Assembly: GCA_902766985.1 (NCBI GenBank)
Contig: CACXFP010000031.1
Span: 1-23,807 of the forward strand
Direction of reading: 5' to 3'
DNA: 23,807 nt
Source: an uncultured Bacteroidia bacterium
Lineage (GTDB): Bacteria > Bacteroidota > Bacteroidia > Bacteroidales > UBA932
The position numbers were made by a program, and so were the translations under genes. Below are positions 16,161-23,791 of this stretch, piece after piece. Under the pieces are notes generated by a model. That model was not told the origin of the DNA and searched no databases. It worked only from the letters and a program-made list of their open reading frames with translations. The first letter of the stretch is position 1. Each line of letters starts with the position of its first letter.

Positions 16161-17129
16161 ATGAGCGAAAAACAGTCATTCTTGCAGTTCCTGAAAAACT
16201 GGATGCTCCCTCTGGCAATGGCATTCGGGGCTGTATTCTACCTCTTCTACCATTACCTTCCGGTCCTGGATCCCATCGAACCGGCCATCGACAAGGGCAT
16301 CAAGGAAGTTCAGCCCATCCTCGTGGGGATAATGCTATTCCTGCAGTTCAATATCATCTCCCCGCACGACCTCAGGCCAAGGAAGTGGCATATTTGGATA
16401 CTGCTGTTCCAGGCAATATCTTTCTTCATCTTCGCCTTCTGGGCTGCATCCATGCAAGAAGCGCCGACCAAGGTCCTTGTCGAGACAGCCATGCTGTGCA
16501 TAGTCTGCCCTACCGCCGCCGCTTCCGGGGTGATCACACGGAAACTCGGCGGAGACCTCCCGGGAGACATGGCCTGCGTGGTCCTCACCAACTGCCTTGC
16601 AGCCATCCTGCTTCCCATCATGCTTCCGAAGGTCAATCCCGCAATCAGCCTGTCTTTCTGGAACGCCTTCCTGAAAATCCTCGTTAGGGTGTTTTCAATC
16701 CTCCTTCTCCCCTGCATATGCGCATGGGTCATAAGGTTCTTCTTCAAGAGGCTGCATGAACGGCTCGCCGCCCTCGCCGACTGGGCATTCTATGTCTGGG
16801 GCATCAGCCTTGCGCTGGCAATATCCCTCGCCACTAAATCCCTTATGGAAAGCCGGCTCCCGATGTGGATAATCGCCGGCATAGGAGCCATCTCATTACT
16901 CACGTGCATCTTCCAGTTCTGGCTGGGAAGGAAGATCGGCAGGCCAGGAGGCCGGGCCATGGAAATCACGGCCGGGCAGTCCCTCGGACAGAAGAACAAC
17001 GGTTTCCTTATCTGGGTATGCTTCAACTTCCTTACCCCTGTTACTTCCGTTGCCGGAGGACTGTACGCAATCTGGCAGAATCTGATCAATTCCATGGAAC
17101 TGTACGAACACAGGCACGGGAAGGCATGA
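16161..17129 (+). CDS. Bile acid:sodium symporter (SBF)-like transporter
   Basis: 322 residues with about nine to ten membrane segments. The region MLCIVCPTAAASGVITRKLG is the conserved crossing segment of the SBF/BASS family, and the overall hydrophobic layout fits. Known members carry bile acids, other organic anions or arsenite with sodium; the substrate here is open. The ATG at 16161 is chosen because the longer upstream frame (to 15966) would run through the divergent peptidase gene's start and promoter. The protein begins MSEKQSFLQFLKNWMLPLAM, a sensible inner-membrane N-terminus. The stop overlaps an ATG (ATGA at 17126) of the next frame, so the downstream TPR gene is in the same operon. 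Confidence 0.85.
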   Translation: MSEKQSFLQFLKNWMLPLAMAFGAVFYLFYHYLPVLDPIEPAIDKGIKEVQPILVGIMLFLQFNIISPHDLRPRKWHIWILLFQAISFFIFAFWAASMQEAPTKVLVETAMLCIVCPTAAASGVITRKLGGDLPGDMACVVLTNCLAAILLPIMLPKVNPAISLSFWNAFLKILVRVFSILLLPCICAWVIRFFFKRLHERLAALADWAFYVWGISLALAISLATKSLMESRLPMWIIAGIGAISLLTCIFQFWLGRKIGRPGGRAMEITAGQSLGQKNNGFLIWVCFNFLTPVTSVAGGLYAIWQNLINSMELYEHRHGKA

Positions 17130-17152
17130 TTTTGGTACGTTACCGAGAGAAA

Positions 17153-18094
17153 ATGAAAAAGACCGTAATGAAAATCCACACCATACTCGCAGCCATCGCC
17201 ATGACTGCCTCGCTTTTCTGTGCCCAGGCGCAGGACAAGCCTTCAAGCGCAGAGTTTCTGGAAAGATACAACAAGCTGGTTTCCAAGCTGGGAGCAGCCG
17301 GAGTCGGGGTCGAGACCGTCATACAGAAATGGGAAGCCGCCTACCCGGACGACATTGACATGCTGACGGCAAAATTCTCCTACTATTTCACCAAGAGCCA
17401 GGACAGGTCTGTCCAGGTCATGGATGCGGACAAGTATCTCGGTGAAAAACCGGCTCTGTCCCTGACGGATTCCCTTGGTAAGAAAGTCAACTATTTCCAG
17501 GTCACCAATTACGACGACGAGCTTTTCGCAAACGCCACCTCGGCCATTGACAAAGCCATCGGACTCGAGCGCAACCGACTGGACCTCAGGTTTATGAAAA
17601 CGGCCGCACTGCTGGCATACGAGAAAGACAGCCCGGACATGACCCTTTCCGACCTCAAGGCCCTCGTGGATTACAACGGGCACACCCATCCCCAGTGGAG
17701 CTATCCTGATTTCATCGCCGACGAAGACTTCTTCAAGGCCGCCGTACAGGAGTACTGCTATTCGTTCTTCCGTATCGGAACCCCCCAGTCATTCGAGGCT
17801 TTCAGGCAGCTTTCCGAAAAGATGCTGGAATACTGGCCTGACGACACCCTTTTCCTGACTAATCTCGGATCCTACTACCTTGTCTGCAAGAAAGACAACA
17901 AATCCGCGTTGAAATATTACAACAAGGTGCTTAAACTCTCCCCGAACGACTATACGGCCGCAAAGAACTGCGTACTGATGGCAAGGGCGGAAAAAGATGT
18001 GAAACTCGAGAAAAAATACCTCCCCATCCTGATCAGGGCCACGGAAGACGAGGCGGAAAGGCTGTCTGCAGAGGCCCGTCTGAAGTCGCTTTAA
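17153..18094 (+). CDS. Exported TPR-containing protein
   Basis: 313 residues from ATG 17153, which begins a signal peptide (MKKTVMKIHTILAAIAMTAS..., ending in AQAQ near residue 24) and is preceded by a purine-rich GAGAGA. An alternative ATG at 17126 overlaps the transporter stop (ATGA) and would add nine residues before the signal peptide. The mature protein is soluble and helix-rich. One clear tetratricopeptide unit is visible near residues 255-285 (ALKYYNKVLKLSPNDYTAA), with less distinct helical repeats before it. No enzymatic motif is seen, and a scaffold or adaptor role in the periplasm is only an inference. The TAA stop shares the palindromic TTAA with the stop of the convergent rsmF-like gene. 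Confidence 0.83.
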   Translation: MKKTVMKIHTILAAIAMTASLFCAQAQDKPSSAEFLERYNKLVSKLGAAGVGVETVIQKWEAAYPDDIDMLTAKFSYYFTKSQDRSVQVMDADKYLGEKPALSLTDSLGKKVNYFQVTNYDDELFANATSAIDKAIGLERNRLDLRFMKTAALLAYEKDSPDMTLSDLKALVDYNGHTHPQWSYPDFIADEDFFKAAVQEYCYSFFRIGTPQSFEAFRQLSEKMLEYWPDDTLFLTNLGSYYLVCKKDNKSALKYYNKVLKLSPNDYTAAKNCVLMARAEKDVKLEKKYLPILIRATEDEAERLSAEARLKSL

Positions 18095-19488
18095 CCTATC
18101 TGCATCAGAATCCTCCTTGATATCGGATGAAGGCTGTTCACCCGATTGCCCAGGTTTTTGACCACCCCGAAAGGATGACCGCAGAAAGATAGGGCGACGA
18201 AGCCTCTGGGACTGTTCCCCAGTGCAATCGGATCCCTGCGCAGATAACGCAATGCTGTCTCCCGGTCCAATGCGGCTATCGGCATGGACTCCCTGTTGAA
18301 TGACAGGCTCAGGACAAGGTCTTCCGACGGCACCAGGTCACGACCCTTGACGGTACCGACAGCCACTCCCCTCCTGAGCGGCCTGAGGCAGGAAAGGGCC
18401 GATGTTTCCGGGGAAATGACCGAAGGAATGCAGATTACGGTATCACCTGACTTCACTGCAACCGTATCGGAAAGCAGATACCCTTTCGCATCCTTCACGC
18501 TGTCATCTCCCTTCATGGGTTTCATCGATTTCCTCCACGCATGGCCGCAATGGTTTTTCATCACCGCGGAGCAGAACTGTCCCTCTCCCGATCCAACAAG
18601 GCCAGGAACCAGCAGATAACCGTAATCCGTAGTATATAACCCATTGCCCTCCAACGTTTTCTCTCCCTTGGTCCCATGGAGCGGTTCCGCCCCGAGATCC
18701 TTGGACATCCAACTTACCATGTCGTCATTTTCGGCCCTTTCAAAGGTGCAGGTGGAATAGACCAGGACGCCTCCGTCACGAAGGGCCGGCCACACGTCGG
18801 CCAGGATTCTCTTCTGCCTGGCCGCACATAACCCAACGAGTTCAGGAGACCAGTCTTCACGTGCCCTGGCATCCTTGCGGAACATCCCCTCGCCCGAGCA
18901 TGGGACATCTGCCAGAATGATGTCGAAAAACCCCTCCAACACAGCAAAAGCAGCAGGGTCACATGAGGTTACCACAACATTCGGGTCCCCCCAGAGGGCC
19001 ATGTTGTCAGCCAGAACGGAGGCCCTGGCCTTCATTACTTCGTTGGAAACAAGGATGAAATTATCCCCGAGGCTTTCCCTGAGGGATGACGCAAGGTCCG
19101 TGGATTTTCCACCCGGAGCGGCGCAAAGGTCAAGCACCCGGAGCGGCCGTCCAAGACTTTCTGCATGGAATTCAGCCAATTCCGACCTGAAAACCATCCC
19201 AGGGAACATTGCAGAAGAATCCTGGACATAGTAACAACCCGCATGGAACAGAGGGTCGAGGGTGAAAACGGGACGGGAAGCCAGGTCTCTCCCCCATTTA
19301 CACCATGAGGAGACTCCCTTCATTTCAAATTGTGGGAAATCCTCCTCTGGAGAGGCAGTCTTGGCAGGATTGAAACGGACCGAGACAGAGGCGGGAAGAG
19401 AGAACGACGGGAGGCAGGCTGATGCCTTATCTGCACCCACCGCCTTTTCCAAAATGGAAAACAGCATCTCCTGACCCTGCAGAGGCAT
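18091..19488 (-). CDS. rsmF: RsmF-type rRNA (cytosine-5) methyltransferase
   Basis: 465 residues. The NOL1/NOP2/Sun methyltransferase core has CAAPGGK (122-128, SAM motif I), ADVPCSGEGMF (193-203, conserved Cys197) and STCTF with the presumed nucleophile Cys247. The C-terminal third (GVAVGTVKGRDLVPSEDLVL..., ending in NRVNSLHP) is the PUA-like RNA-binding domain seen in RsmF/YebU-type enzymes, which methylate C1407 of 16S rRNA in E. coli. The exact target here is inferred. ATG 19488 is chosen because it begins MPLQGQEMLFSILE and lies four bases after the SRPBCC stop; the longer frame to 19524 would overlap that gene. It is the third gene of the pyrE operon and converges on the TPR gene. Confidence 0.9.
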   Translation of the reverse strand: MPLQGQEMLFSILEKAVGADKASACLPSFSLPASVSVRFNPAKTASPEEDFPQFEMKGVSSWCKWGRDLASRPVFTLDPLFHAGCYYVQDSSAMFPGMVFRSELAEFHAESLGRPLRVLDLCAAPGGKSTDLASSLRESLGDNFILVSNEVMKARASVLADNMALWGDPNVVVTSCDPAAFAVLEGFFDIILADVPCSGEGMFRKDARAREDWSPELVGLCAARQKRILADVWPALRDGGVLVYSTCTFERAENDDMVSWMSKDLGAEPLHGTKGEKTLEGNGLYTTDYGYLLVPGLVGSGEGQFCSAVMKNHCGHAWRKSMKPMKGDDSVKDAKGYLLSDTVAVKSGDTVICIPSVISPETSALSCLRPLRRGVAVGTVKGRDLVPSEDLVLSLSFNRESMPIAALDRETALRYLRRDPIALGNSPRGFVALSFCGHPFGVVKNLGNRVNSLHPISRRILMQIG

Positions 19489-19492
19489 TATC

Positions 19493-19966
19493 TCAGATGT
19501 TGTATTTCTTCCGAAGTTCGTCAATCTTCTCCTGGCTCATCCCCTCGGGCATCCTCCCTTCTGAAGCGGCGGCCAGGGAATCGACCACCTTGTCGATTGC
19601 ATCCTTGAGCTTGCTCCCCAGGAGCATCTTCATCATAATGCTGACTTCGGCGGACATATCAATATGGAGGTCGGTCTTGGAAGGGTCTCCTCCGGGGACC
19701 GGATCGAAATGCATCGTGAGGCTGAAGGGGAACGGCGAACCGTTGTCCTTGAAATTGATGCTTGAATAAGGGGACCTGTCGTTTACCCTCACCCCAAGGT
19801 TGAAGCCCTGGACGGTCGCGCTGATGCTGTCGAAATCGGCCTGGACCGAATCCTTCTTGTCCTCAGGCAGGAACTGGACGAAGTTCCTCATATCGGTAAA
19901 CGCCATATACAGCTCCGCCGGAGATTTGGACACTACCGCGTGTTTGCTTTCTATATCCATAGCCAT
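19493..19966 (-). CDS. SRPBCC-fold protein
   Basis: 157 residues. The pattern of an N-terminal strand with AELYMAFTDMRNFVQFLPED, alternating beta-strands (FSLTMHFDPVPGG, TDLHIDMSAEVSIM) and a long C-terminal helix (LKDAIDKVVDSLAAA) fits the START/SRPBCC helix-grip fold, which binds hydrophobic ligands. No signal peptide is present, so it is cytoplasmic. Its ligand and role are unknown. The start is decided by a strong ribosome site (AAAAGGAG) with a six-base gap. It lies between pyrE (15 bases upstream) and the rsmF-like gene (four bases downstream), so it is co-expressed with them. Confidence 0.82.
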   Translation of the reverse strand: MAMDIESKHAVVSKSPAELYMAFTDMRNFVQFLPEDKKDSVQADFDSISATVQGFNLGVRVNDRSPYSSINFKDNGSPFPFSLTMHFDPVPGGDPSKTDLHIDMSAEVSIMMKMLLGSKLKDAIDKVVDSLAAASEGRMPEGMSQEKIDELRKKYNI

Positions 19967-19972
19967 AGCTGA

Positions 19973-19980
19973 CTCCTTTT
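19973..19980 (-). promoter_or_regulatory. Ribosome binding site of the SRPBCC gene
   Basis: Minus-strand AAAAGGAG sits six bases before the ATG at 19966, directly after the double TAA of pyrE. It is the best Shine-Dalgarno match noticed in the window and selects MAMDIES as the N-terminus over the internal methionine two codons later. Confidence 0.65.
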
Positions 19981-19981
19981 A

Positions 19982-20617
19982 TTATTCCTGTTTCCACACG
20001 GAGGGATTCTCCCTCCATTCGCCGAGTGTCTTTTCCGTTTCCGGAGACAGCCGCCCGCCATCGATGGCCGCTCGCACCAGGGCCGGATAATTGGAAAGGG
20101 TGACGAGCCGGACCCCTTCCCCTGCGAATGCAGCCTCGGCCTCAGGGAAGGCATAGGTGAAGATCGCAACCATTCCGAGGACTTCCGCCCCGGCATCCCG
20201 AAGGGCCCTCACTGCCATGAGGCTGCTTTTCCCTGTTGAAACGAGATCCTCGATCACGACGACTTTCGAGCCGACGGGGAGAACCCCTTCTATCTGGGAC
20301 CTGGTACCATGGTCCTTGGGAGTCGGACGCACATAGACGAAAGGCTTGCCCAGCTTCTGGGCCACAAGGACTCCGTGTGCGATGGCGCCGGTGGCCACTC
20401 CCGCTACGACATCGGCGCCGGGACATGTTGTCAATGCCAGGGATGCCAGTTCCCCGGCGACTTCTTCCCTCAGTTCCGGGCTCGAAAGTATGCGACGGTT
20501 GTCACAATAGATGGGAGACTTCCACCCTGATGCCCATGTAAAAGGTTCATCCGGACGGAGAAGGACGGCTCCTATCTCCAAAAGCCCCTCGGCAAGTTTC
20601 CTTTCCGTATCTGTCAT
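19982..20617 (-). CDS. pyrE: Orotate phosphoribosyltransferase
   Basis: 211 residues, normal for the family. It converts orotate and PRPP to orotidine 5'-monophosphate in pyrimidine synthesis (cytoplasm). The PRPP-binding signature VVVIEDLVSTGKSS is at residues 118-131. Upstream are FTWASGWKSPIYCDNR (26-41, substrate-binding N-terminus), GVATGAIAHG (73-82) and the flexible loop VRPTPKDHGTRSQIEG (96-111) that carries catalytic basic residues. The ATG at 20617 lies 32 bases from a minus-strand -7 element. It is the first gene of pyrE-SRPBCC-rsmF. Confidence 0.96.
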   Translation of the reverse strand: MTDTERKLAEGLLEIGAVLLRPDEPFTWASGWKSPIYCDNRRILSSPELREEVAGELASLALTTCPGADVVAGVATGAIAHGVLVAQKLGKPFVYVRPTPKDHGTRSQIEGVLPVGSKVVVIEDLVSTGKSSLMAVRALRDAGAEVLGMVAIFTYAFPEAEAAFAGEGVRLVTLSNYPALVRAAIDGGRLSPETEKTLGEWRENPSVWKQE

Positions 20618-20632
20618 GTCAAAAAAACTTCA

Positions 20633-20640
20633 TACATTTG
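20633..20640 (+). promoter_or_regulatory. -7 element for the Nudix gene
   Basis: TACATTTG matches TAnnTTTG and ends 45 bases before the Nudix ATG at 20686. It faces the minus-strand -7 element of pyrE across nine bases. No properly spaced -33 TTG is visible. Confidence 0.55.
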
Positions 20641-20649
20641 CAACTGAGG

Positions 20650-20657
20650 CAAAGATA
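20650..20657 (-). promoter_or_regulatory. -7 element for pyrE
   Basis: On the minus strand this reads TATCTTTG, identical to the purB -7 element and matching TAnnTTTG. The predicted start of transcription falls in the nine bases that separate it from the plus-strand element at 20633-20640, so the two promoters point at each other. Confidence 0.55.
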
Positions 20658-20685
20658 TGAATTTTTCACGCCGCCTCCGCATTTA

Positions 20686-21297
20686 ATGTATAAAATCTAT
20701 TTCGAAACACGCTGCCTGGCGATCTGTTCCCCGGACGAACAGGCCCTGTCGGATCCCAATTCGGTTGAATTCCACCTGGGAGAGAAATCCGACATCCACT
20801 CCCTGGTTGGGATGTTCGAAGCATCCAGGACCTTGGCCAGGATCTATATCCCCGACAATGATCCCGACGCAGCATACAAAAGGATCTGCTCGGAATTCAA
20901 GGAAGTGAATGCAGCCGGAGGCCTTGTTTCCAACAGAAGGAACGATTACCTTCTAATCAGGCGCAACGGACTGTGGGACCTGCCCAAAGGGCATCAGGAG
21001 AACGGCGAGGACATAAGGATAACGGCAATGAGGGAGGTCCAGGAGGAAACCGGAGTTAAGGAGCTGGAACTCAGGGATCTGATATGCGTGACCGACCATT
21101 GCTACAAAAGAGACGGAATCTGGCACCTCAAGCACACATGGTGGTATGACATGCTCTATACCAACCCGGTAGACCTGACGCCGCAGAGGGAAGAAGACAT
21201 CAGCCAGGCCGCATGGGTAGCCAAATCCAGCCTTCCCCCCTTCCTCAAAAACACCTACCCGTCCATCCAGGAAGTCTTCCGCGAGGCAAAGGTGTAA
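20686..21297 (+). CDS. Nudix hydrolase
   Basis: 203 residues. A complete Nudix box is visible at residues 102-124: G-x5-E-x7-REVQEETGV, with Gly102, Glu108, Arg116, Glu117, Glu120 and Glu121. It is preceded by GLWDLPKGHQ. The family hydrolyses nucleoside diphosphates linked to another moiety; the substrate cannot be told. The first 80 residues are a separate extension (YKIYFETRCLAICSPDEQ) without a known motif. ATG 20686 is chosen because the longer frame from a TTG at 20638 starts inside the -7 element. It diverges from pyrE, a layout that might reflect nucleotide metabolism, though this is only suggestive. Confidence 0.88.
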   Translation: MYKIYFETRCLAICSPDEQALSDPNSVEFHLGEKSDIHSLVGMFEASRTLARIYIPDNDPDAAYKRICSEFKEVNAAGGLVSNRRNDYLLIRRNGLWDLPKGHQENGEDIRITAMREVQEETGVKELELRDLICVTDHCYKRDGIWHLKHTWWYDMLYTNPVDLTPQREEDISQAAWVAKSSLPPFLKNTYPSIQEVFREAKV

Positions 21298-21379
21298 TTT
21301 TCTTCCTCAAGATGAAACATATTCCGGTATTCCGCCGTATAATAGGGGTATCTGAATAATTTTTGACGTTGTCTAAGAC

Positions 21380-22429
21380 ATGAAACTCTCTCAATTCCAG
21401 TACCTTCTTCCCAAAGACAGGATTGCACAGGAACCCACGAGGTGGCGTGATGAATGCAAGCTCATGGTTCTCCACAAAGATTCAGGCGACATCGAACACA
21501 AGCTTTTCAGGGATATCATAGACTATTTCGGGAAAGGCGACTGCTTTGTCCTCAACGATACGAAAGTCTTCCCGGCAAGGCTTTACGGAAAGAAAGAAAA
21601 AACCTGGGCCGACATCATGGTCTTCCTTCTCAGGGAACTCAACCGCGAACAGAGGCTTTGGGACGTGATTGTCGATCCGGCGAGGAAAATAAGGATTGGG
21701 AACAAGCTTTATTTCGGCGAAGACCAGAGCCTTGTGGCTGAGGTTATAGACAATACCACGTCCAGGGGCAGGACGCTGAGGTTCCTGTATGACGGACCCT
21801 ATGAGGAATTCAAGCAAACCCTTTTCTCCCTTGGTGAAATACCTGTTCCCAAATGGGTGAAACCCAGCATTACCCCGGAAGACAACGAGAATTTCCAGAC
21901 CATCTTCGCCGCGCATGAAGGCGCCGTCGCAGCCCCTGCAGCCGGCCTCCATTTCAGCAGGGAACTGTTCAACAGAATGATCCTCAAGGACATCGACAAG
22001 GCTTTCATCACCGTCCACATGGGGATCGGACATTTCCGCAGGGTCGACGTCGAGGACCTTTCAAAGCACAGGATGGATTCCGAGAGGCTGATCATCACCC
22101 CCGAGGCTGCCCAGACCATAAACAAGGCAAAAAACGAAGGGCATAAGATCCTTTCGGTCGGAGTCACCGTCACCCGCGGCCTTGAGACATTCGTGACCAC
22201 CAACCGCGAAGTGAGGCCCTACGATGGATGGACCAACAAGTTCATCTTCCCCCCGTACAATTTCACCATCCCGGACGCGATGGTTACCAATTTCCACCTC
22301 CCCGAGTCCACCATGCTCATGTGCGTCGCCGCTTTCGGCGGTTTCCACAACGTCATGAACGCCTATCAGGTGGCCCTTGACGAGGGATACCGTTTCGGCC
22401 CGTACGGAGATGCCATGCTGGTGATCTGA
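21380..22429 (+). CDS. queA: tRNA preQ1(34) S-adenosylmethionine ribosyltransferase-isomerase
   Basis: 349 residues, the usual length. It transfers and isomerises the ribose of S-adenosylmethionine onto preQ1 in position 34 of tRNA, giving epoxyqueuosine. Family-typical segments are the N-terminus FQYLLPKDRIAQEP, the strand CFVLNDTKVFPARLYG (about residues 55-70), EGAVAAPAAGLHFS (about 180-193), VTVTRGLETF, and the end YRFGPYGDAML. The gene is preceded by an 82-base gap; a TAATTTTTG at 21357-21365 there is one base too long to be a good -7 element. It is followed by a strong terminator. Confidence 0.96.
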   Translation: MKLSQFQYLLPKDRIAQEPTRWRDECKLMVLHKDSGDIEHKLFRDIIDYFGKGDCFVLNDTKVFPARLYGKKEKTWADIMVFLLRELNREQRLWDVIVDPARKIRIGNKLYFGEDQSLVAEVIDNTTSRGRTLRFLYDGPYEEFKQTLFSLGEIPVPKWVKPSITPEDNENFQTIFAAHEGAVAAPAAGLHFSRELFNRMILKDIDKAFITVHMGIGHFRRVDVEDLSKHRMDSERLIITPEAAQTINKAKNEGHKILSVGVTVTRGLETFVTTNREVRPYDGWTNKFIFPPYNFTIPDAMVTNFHLPESTMLMCVAAFGGFHNVMNAYQVALDEGYRFGPYGDAMLVI

Positions 22430-22431
22430 CA

Positions 22432-22469
22432 GGAACCGGAAGAAATATCTGGAAACCGGAAGAAATACA
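22432..22469 (+). repeat. Short imperfect tandem duplication after queA
   Basis: Two adjacent copies of about 19 bases, 22432-22450 and 22451-22469, share GGAA(A)CCGGAAGAAATA. The first copy starts two bases after the queA stop and the second runs into the left arm of the terminator. It looks like a small local duplication; no function is evident. Confidence 0.6.
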
Positions 22470-22506
22470 AAAAATCCGCCCGATACCCCCGGCGGATTTT
22501 TTCTTT
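22469..22506 (+). terminator. Rho-independent terminator after queA
   Basis: The arms AAAAAATCCGCC (22469-22480) and GGCGGATTTTTT (22491-22502) are perfectly complementary. They enclose a ten-base loop with a run of C, and are followed by CTTTT. The A-tract on the left gives it a U-tract on the other strand too, so it could work in both directions. It separates queA from dprA. Confidence 0.9.
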
Positions 22507-22541
22507 TGCACGGAGAGGACTAACTTGACCTGAAAAAAACT

Positions 22542-23711
22542 ATGAAAACTTCAGGCTTGAATGAAAAGTCGTGCCTGTGCGCCTTGAACAGGATATTCGG
22601 GTTCGAACCGAAGATAGGGATCGCCTTGATAGAGAGGCTGGGCAGCGCCGAGGCTGTATTCGGACTGGATGGAAAGAGTCTCAGCGAGTTCCTGGGACCC
22701 TGTTCCAAATACCTGGATATGGTCAGGGCAGAAGAAGTACCCAGAAGCAGGGACGAACTCGAGAGGCTCGCCCGGGACGGCTGCCGCTTCGTCGGAATAG
22801 GGGAAGAGGGCTATCCCTCGCTCCTGCGGGAATGTGAGGATCCTCCGATAGGCCTCTATTACAAGTCCGTATCCTCTCCGGAAGAAATATTCAATTCACG
22901 CCCGTGCATCGCCATTGTCGGGACCCGGGATTTCTCTCCATACGGCAGGGAATGGACCTGGAGGATAGCATCGACGATAGCCCGTTCCCAGCGCAGGCCA
23001 GCCATAGTCAGCGGCCTGGCTTACGGGGTGGACTTCACGGCCCACATGGCGGCCCTGGAAAACGGGACCCCGACAATTGCCGTAATGGCCACGGGCATAG
23101 AGGAAATCTATCCTTACAGGCACGCCGCACTGGCGGAAAGGATAGCGTCTTCTCCAGGCAGCGCCATCGTCACGGACTATCCTCCGGGCACAGGAGCGGC
23201 AAAAGTCAATTTCCTCCGCCGCAACAGGATCATCGCCGGACTCTCCAAGGCTACGGTACTTACTGAATCCAAAACGCGAGGAGGCGGCATGATCACGGCA
23301 AGGCTGGCCTTCTCCTACGGACGAGAAGTGTTTGCGCTGCCCGGAAGGGTCGACGACATCCGTTCCCAGGGATGCCTTAACCTAATAAGGGAAAAGGTCG
23401 CGGAACCCGTCGGGTCGCCTGAAGGCCTCGTGGAAGCGCTGGGACTGGGCACCCCTTCCAGATTGAAACGCAGGGACTTCCTGGAAACGGTGGAGGAATA
23501 CTACAAAGGGACAGTGGACGGAAAGGTATTGAAGGACATCCTCTCGGTGGCCTCCACGGTCTACAGGATAAGGGGCGTGTCCATTGATGAAATATGCCGT
23601 TCGACAGGGCTCCAGTATGGGAGTGTCTCTTCCCTGACAGGGATGATGGAGGGGGACGGGCTCATTAAGACAGACCTGCTCCAAAGGTGCTTTGTAGGCC
23701 CGATGGCATGA
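22542..23711 (+). CDS. dprA: DNA processing protein DprA
   Basis: 389 residues. DprA loads RecA onto incoming single-stranded DNA during natural transformation and is widely kept in Bacteroidota. Domains in order: an N-terminal helical region (about 1-105, SAM/HhH-like), then the Rossmann core with IVGTRDFSPYG (125-135), SGLAYGVDFTAHMAAL (157-172) and FLRRNRIIAGLS (224-235). A C-terminal winged helix follows (about 320-389, VSIDEICRSTGLQYGSVSSL). ATG 22542 lies 35 bases after the queA terminator. No clear -7 element is visible between the terminator and the start, so it may be transcribed weakly or by an unrecognised promoter. Confidence 0.94.
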   Translation: MKTSGLNEKSCLCALNRIFGFEPKIGIALIERLGSAEAVFGLDGKSLSEFLGPCSKYLDMVRAEEVPRSRDELERLARDGCRFVGIGEEGYPSLLRECEDPPIGLYYKSVSSPEEIFNSRPCIAIVGTRDFSPYGREWTWRIASTIARSQRRPAIVSGLAYGVDFTAHMAALENGTPTIAVMATGIEEIYPYRHAALAERIASSPGSAIVTDYPPGTGAAKVNFLRRNRIIAGLSKATVLTESKTRGGGMITARLAFSYGREVFALPGRVDDIRSQGCLNLIREKVAEPVGSPEGLVEALGLGTPSRLKRRDFLETVEEYYKGTVDGKVLKDILSVASTVYRIRGVSIDEICRSTGLQYGSVSSLTGMMEGDGLIKTDLLQRCFVGPMA

Positions 23712-23740
23712 CGATCCGCCTGTGAAAGGAGGGCGTCCGG

Positions 23741-23752
23741 TTGGAATTCCAA
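23741..23752. promoter_or_regulatory. Perfect 12-base palindrome over the -33 element
   Basis: TTGGAATTCCAA is its own reverse complement and begins exactly at the -33 TTG of the promoter. Its position would suit a dimeric repressor site, but chance is possible and no second copy was noticed. Confidence 0.35.
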
Positions 23753-23770
23753 GGATATTTCTTAAATTTG
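23741..23770 (+). promoter_or_regulatory. Bacteroidota promoter, best spaced in the window
   Basis: TTG at 23741-23743, a 19-base spacer, then TAAATTTG at 23763-23770. This matches both the -33 and -7 elements and their expected distance. It lies 30 bases after the dprA stop and 22 bases before an ATG at 23792, so it should drive the gene that begins at the window edge. Confidence 0.7.
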
Positions 23771-23791
23771 AAGGTTTCAAAAAGCCTTTGG

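Noticed and set aside
16865..17152. Upstream extension of the TPR protein inside the transporter gene
   Set aside because: It would place a signal peptide in the middle of the protein. The ATG at 17153 directly starts the signal peptide.
21338..21365. TATAAT-like and TAATTTTTG sequences upstream of queA as promoter
   Set aside because: The first is a sigma-70-type -10 not used by Bacteroidota housekeeping sigma. The second has one base too many between TA and TTTG and lacks a spaced TTG.
21298..21379. Possible preQ1 riboswitch before queA
   Set aside because: The 82-base gap shows no recognisable aptamer, and queA is downstream of preQ1 synthesis, so there was no sequence support to report it.
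22432..22469. Repeat after queA as part of a CRISPR or mobile element
   Set aside because: Only two adjacent imperfect copies without spacers, terminal inverted repeats or a transposase gene nearby.
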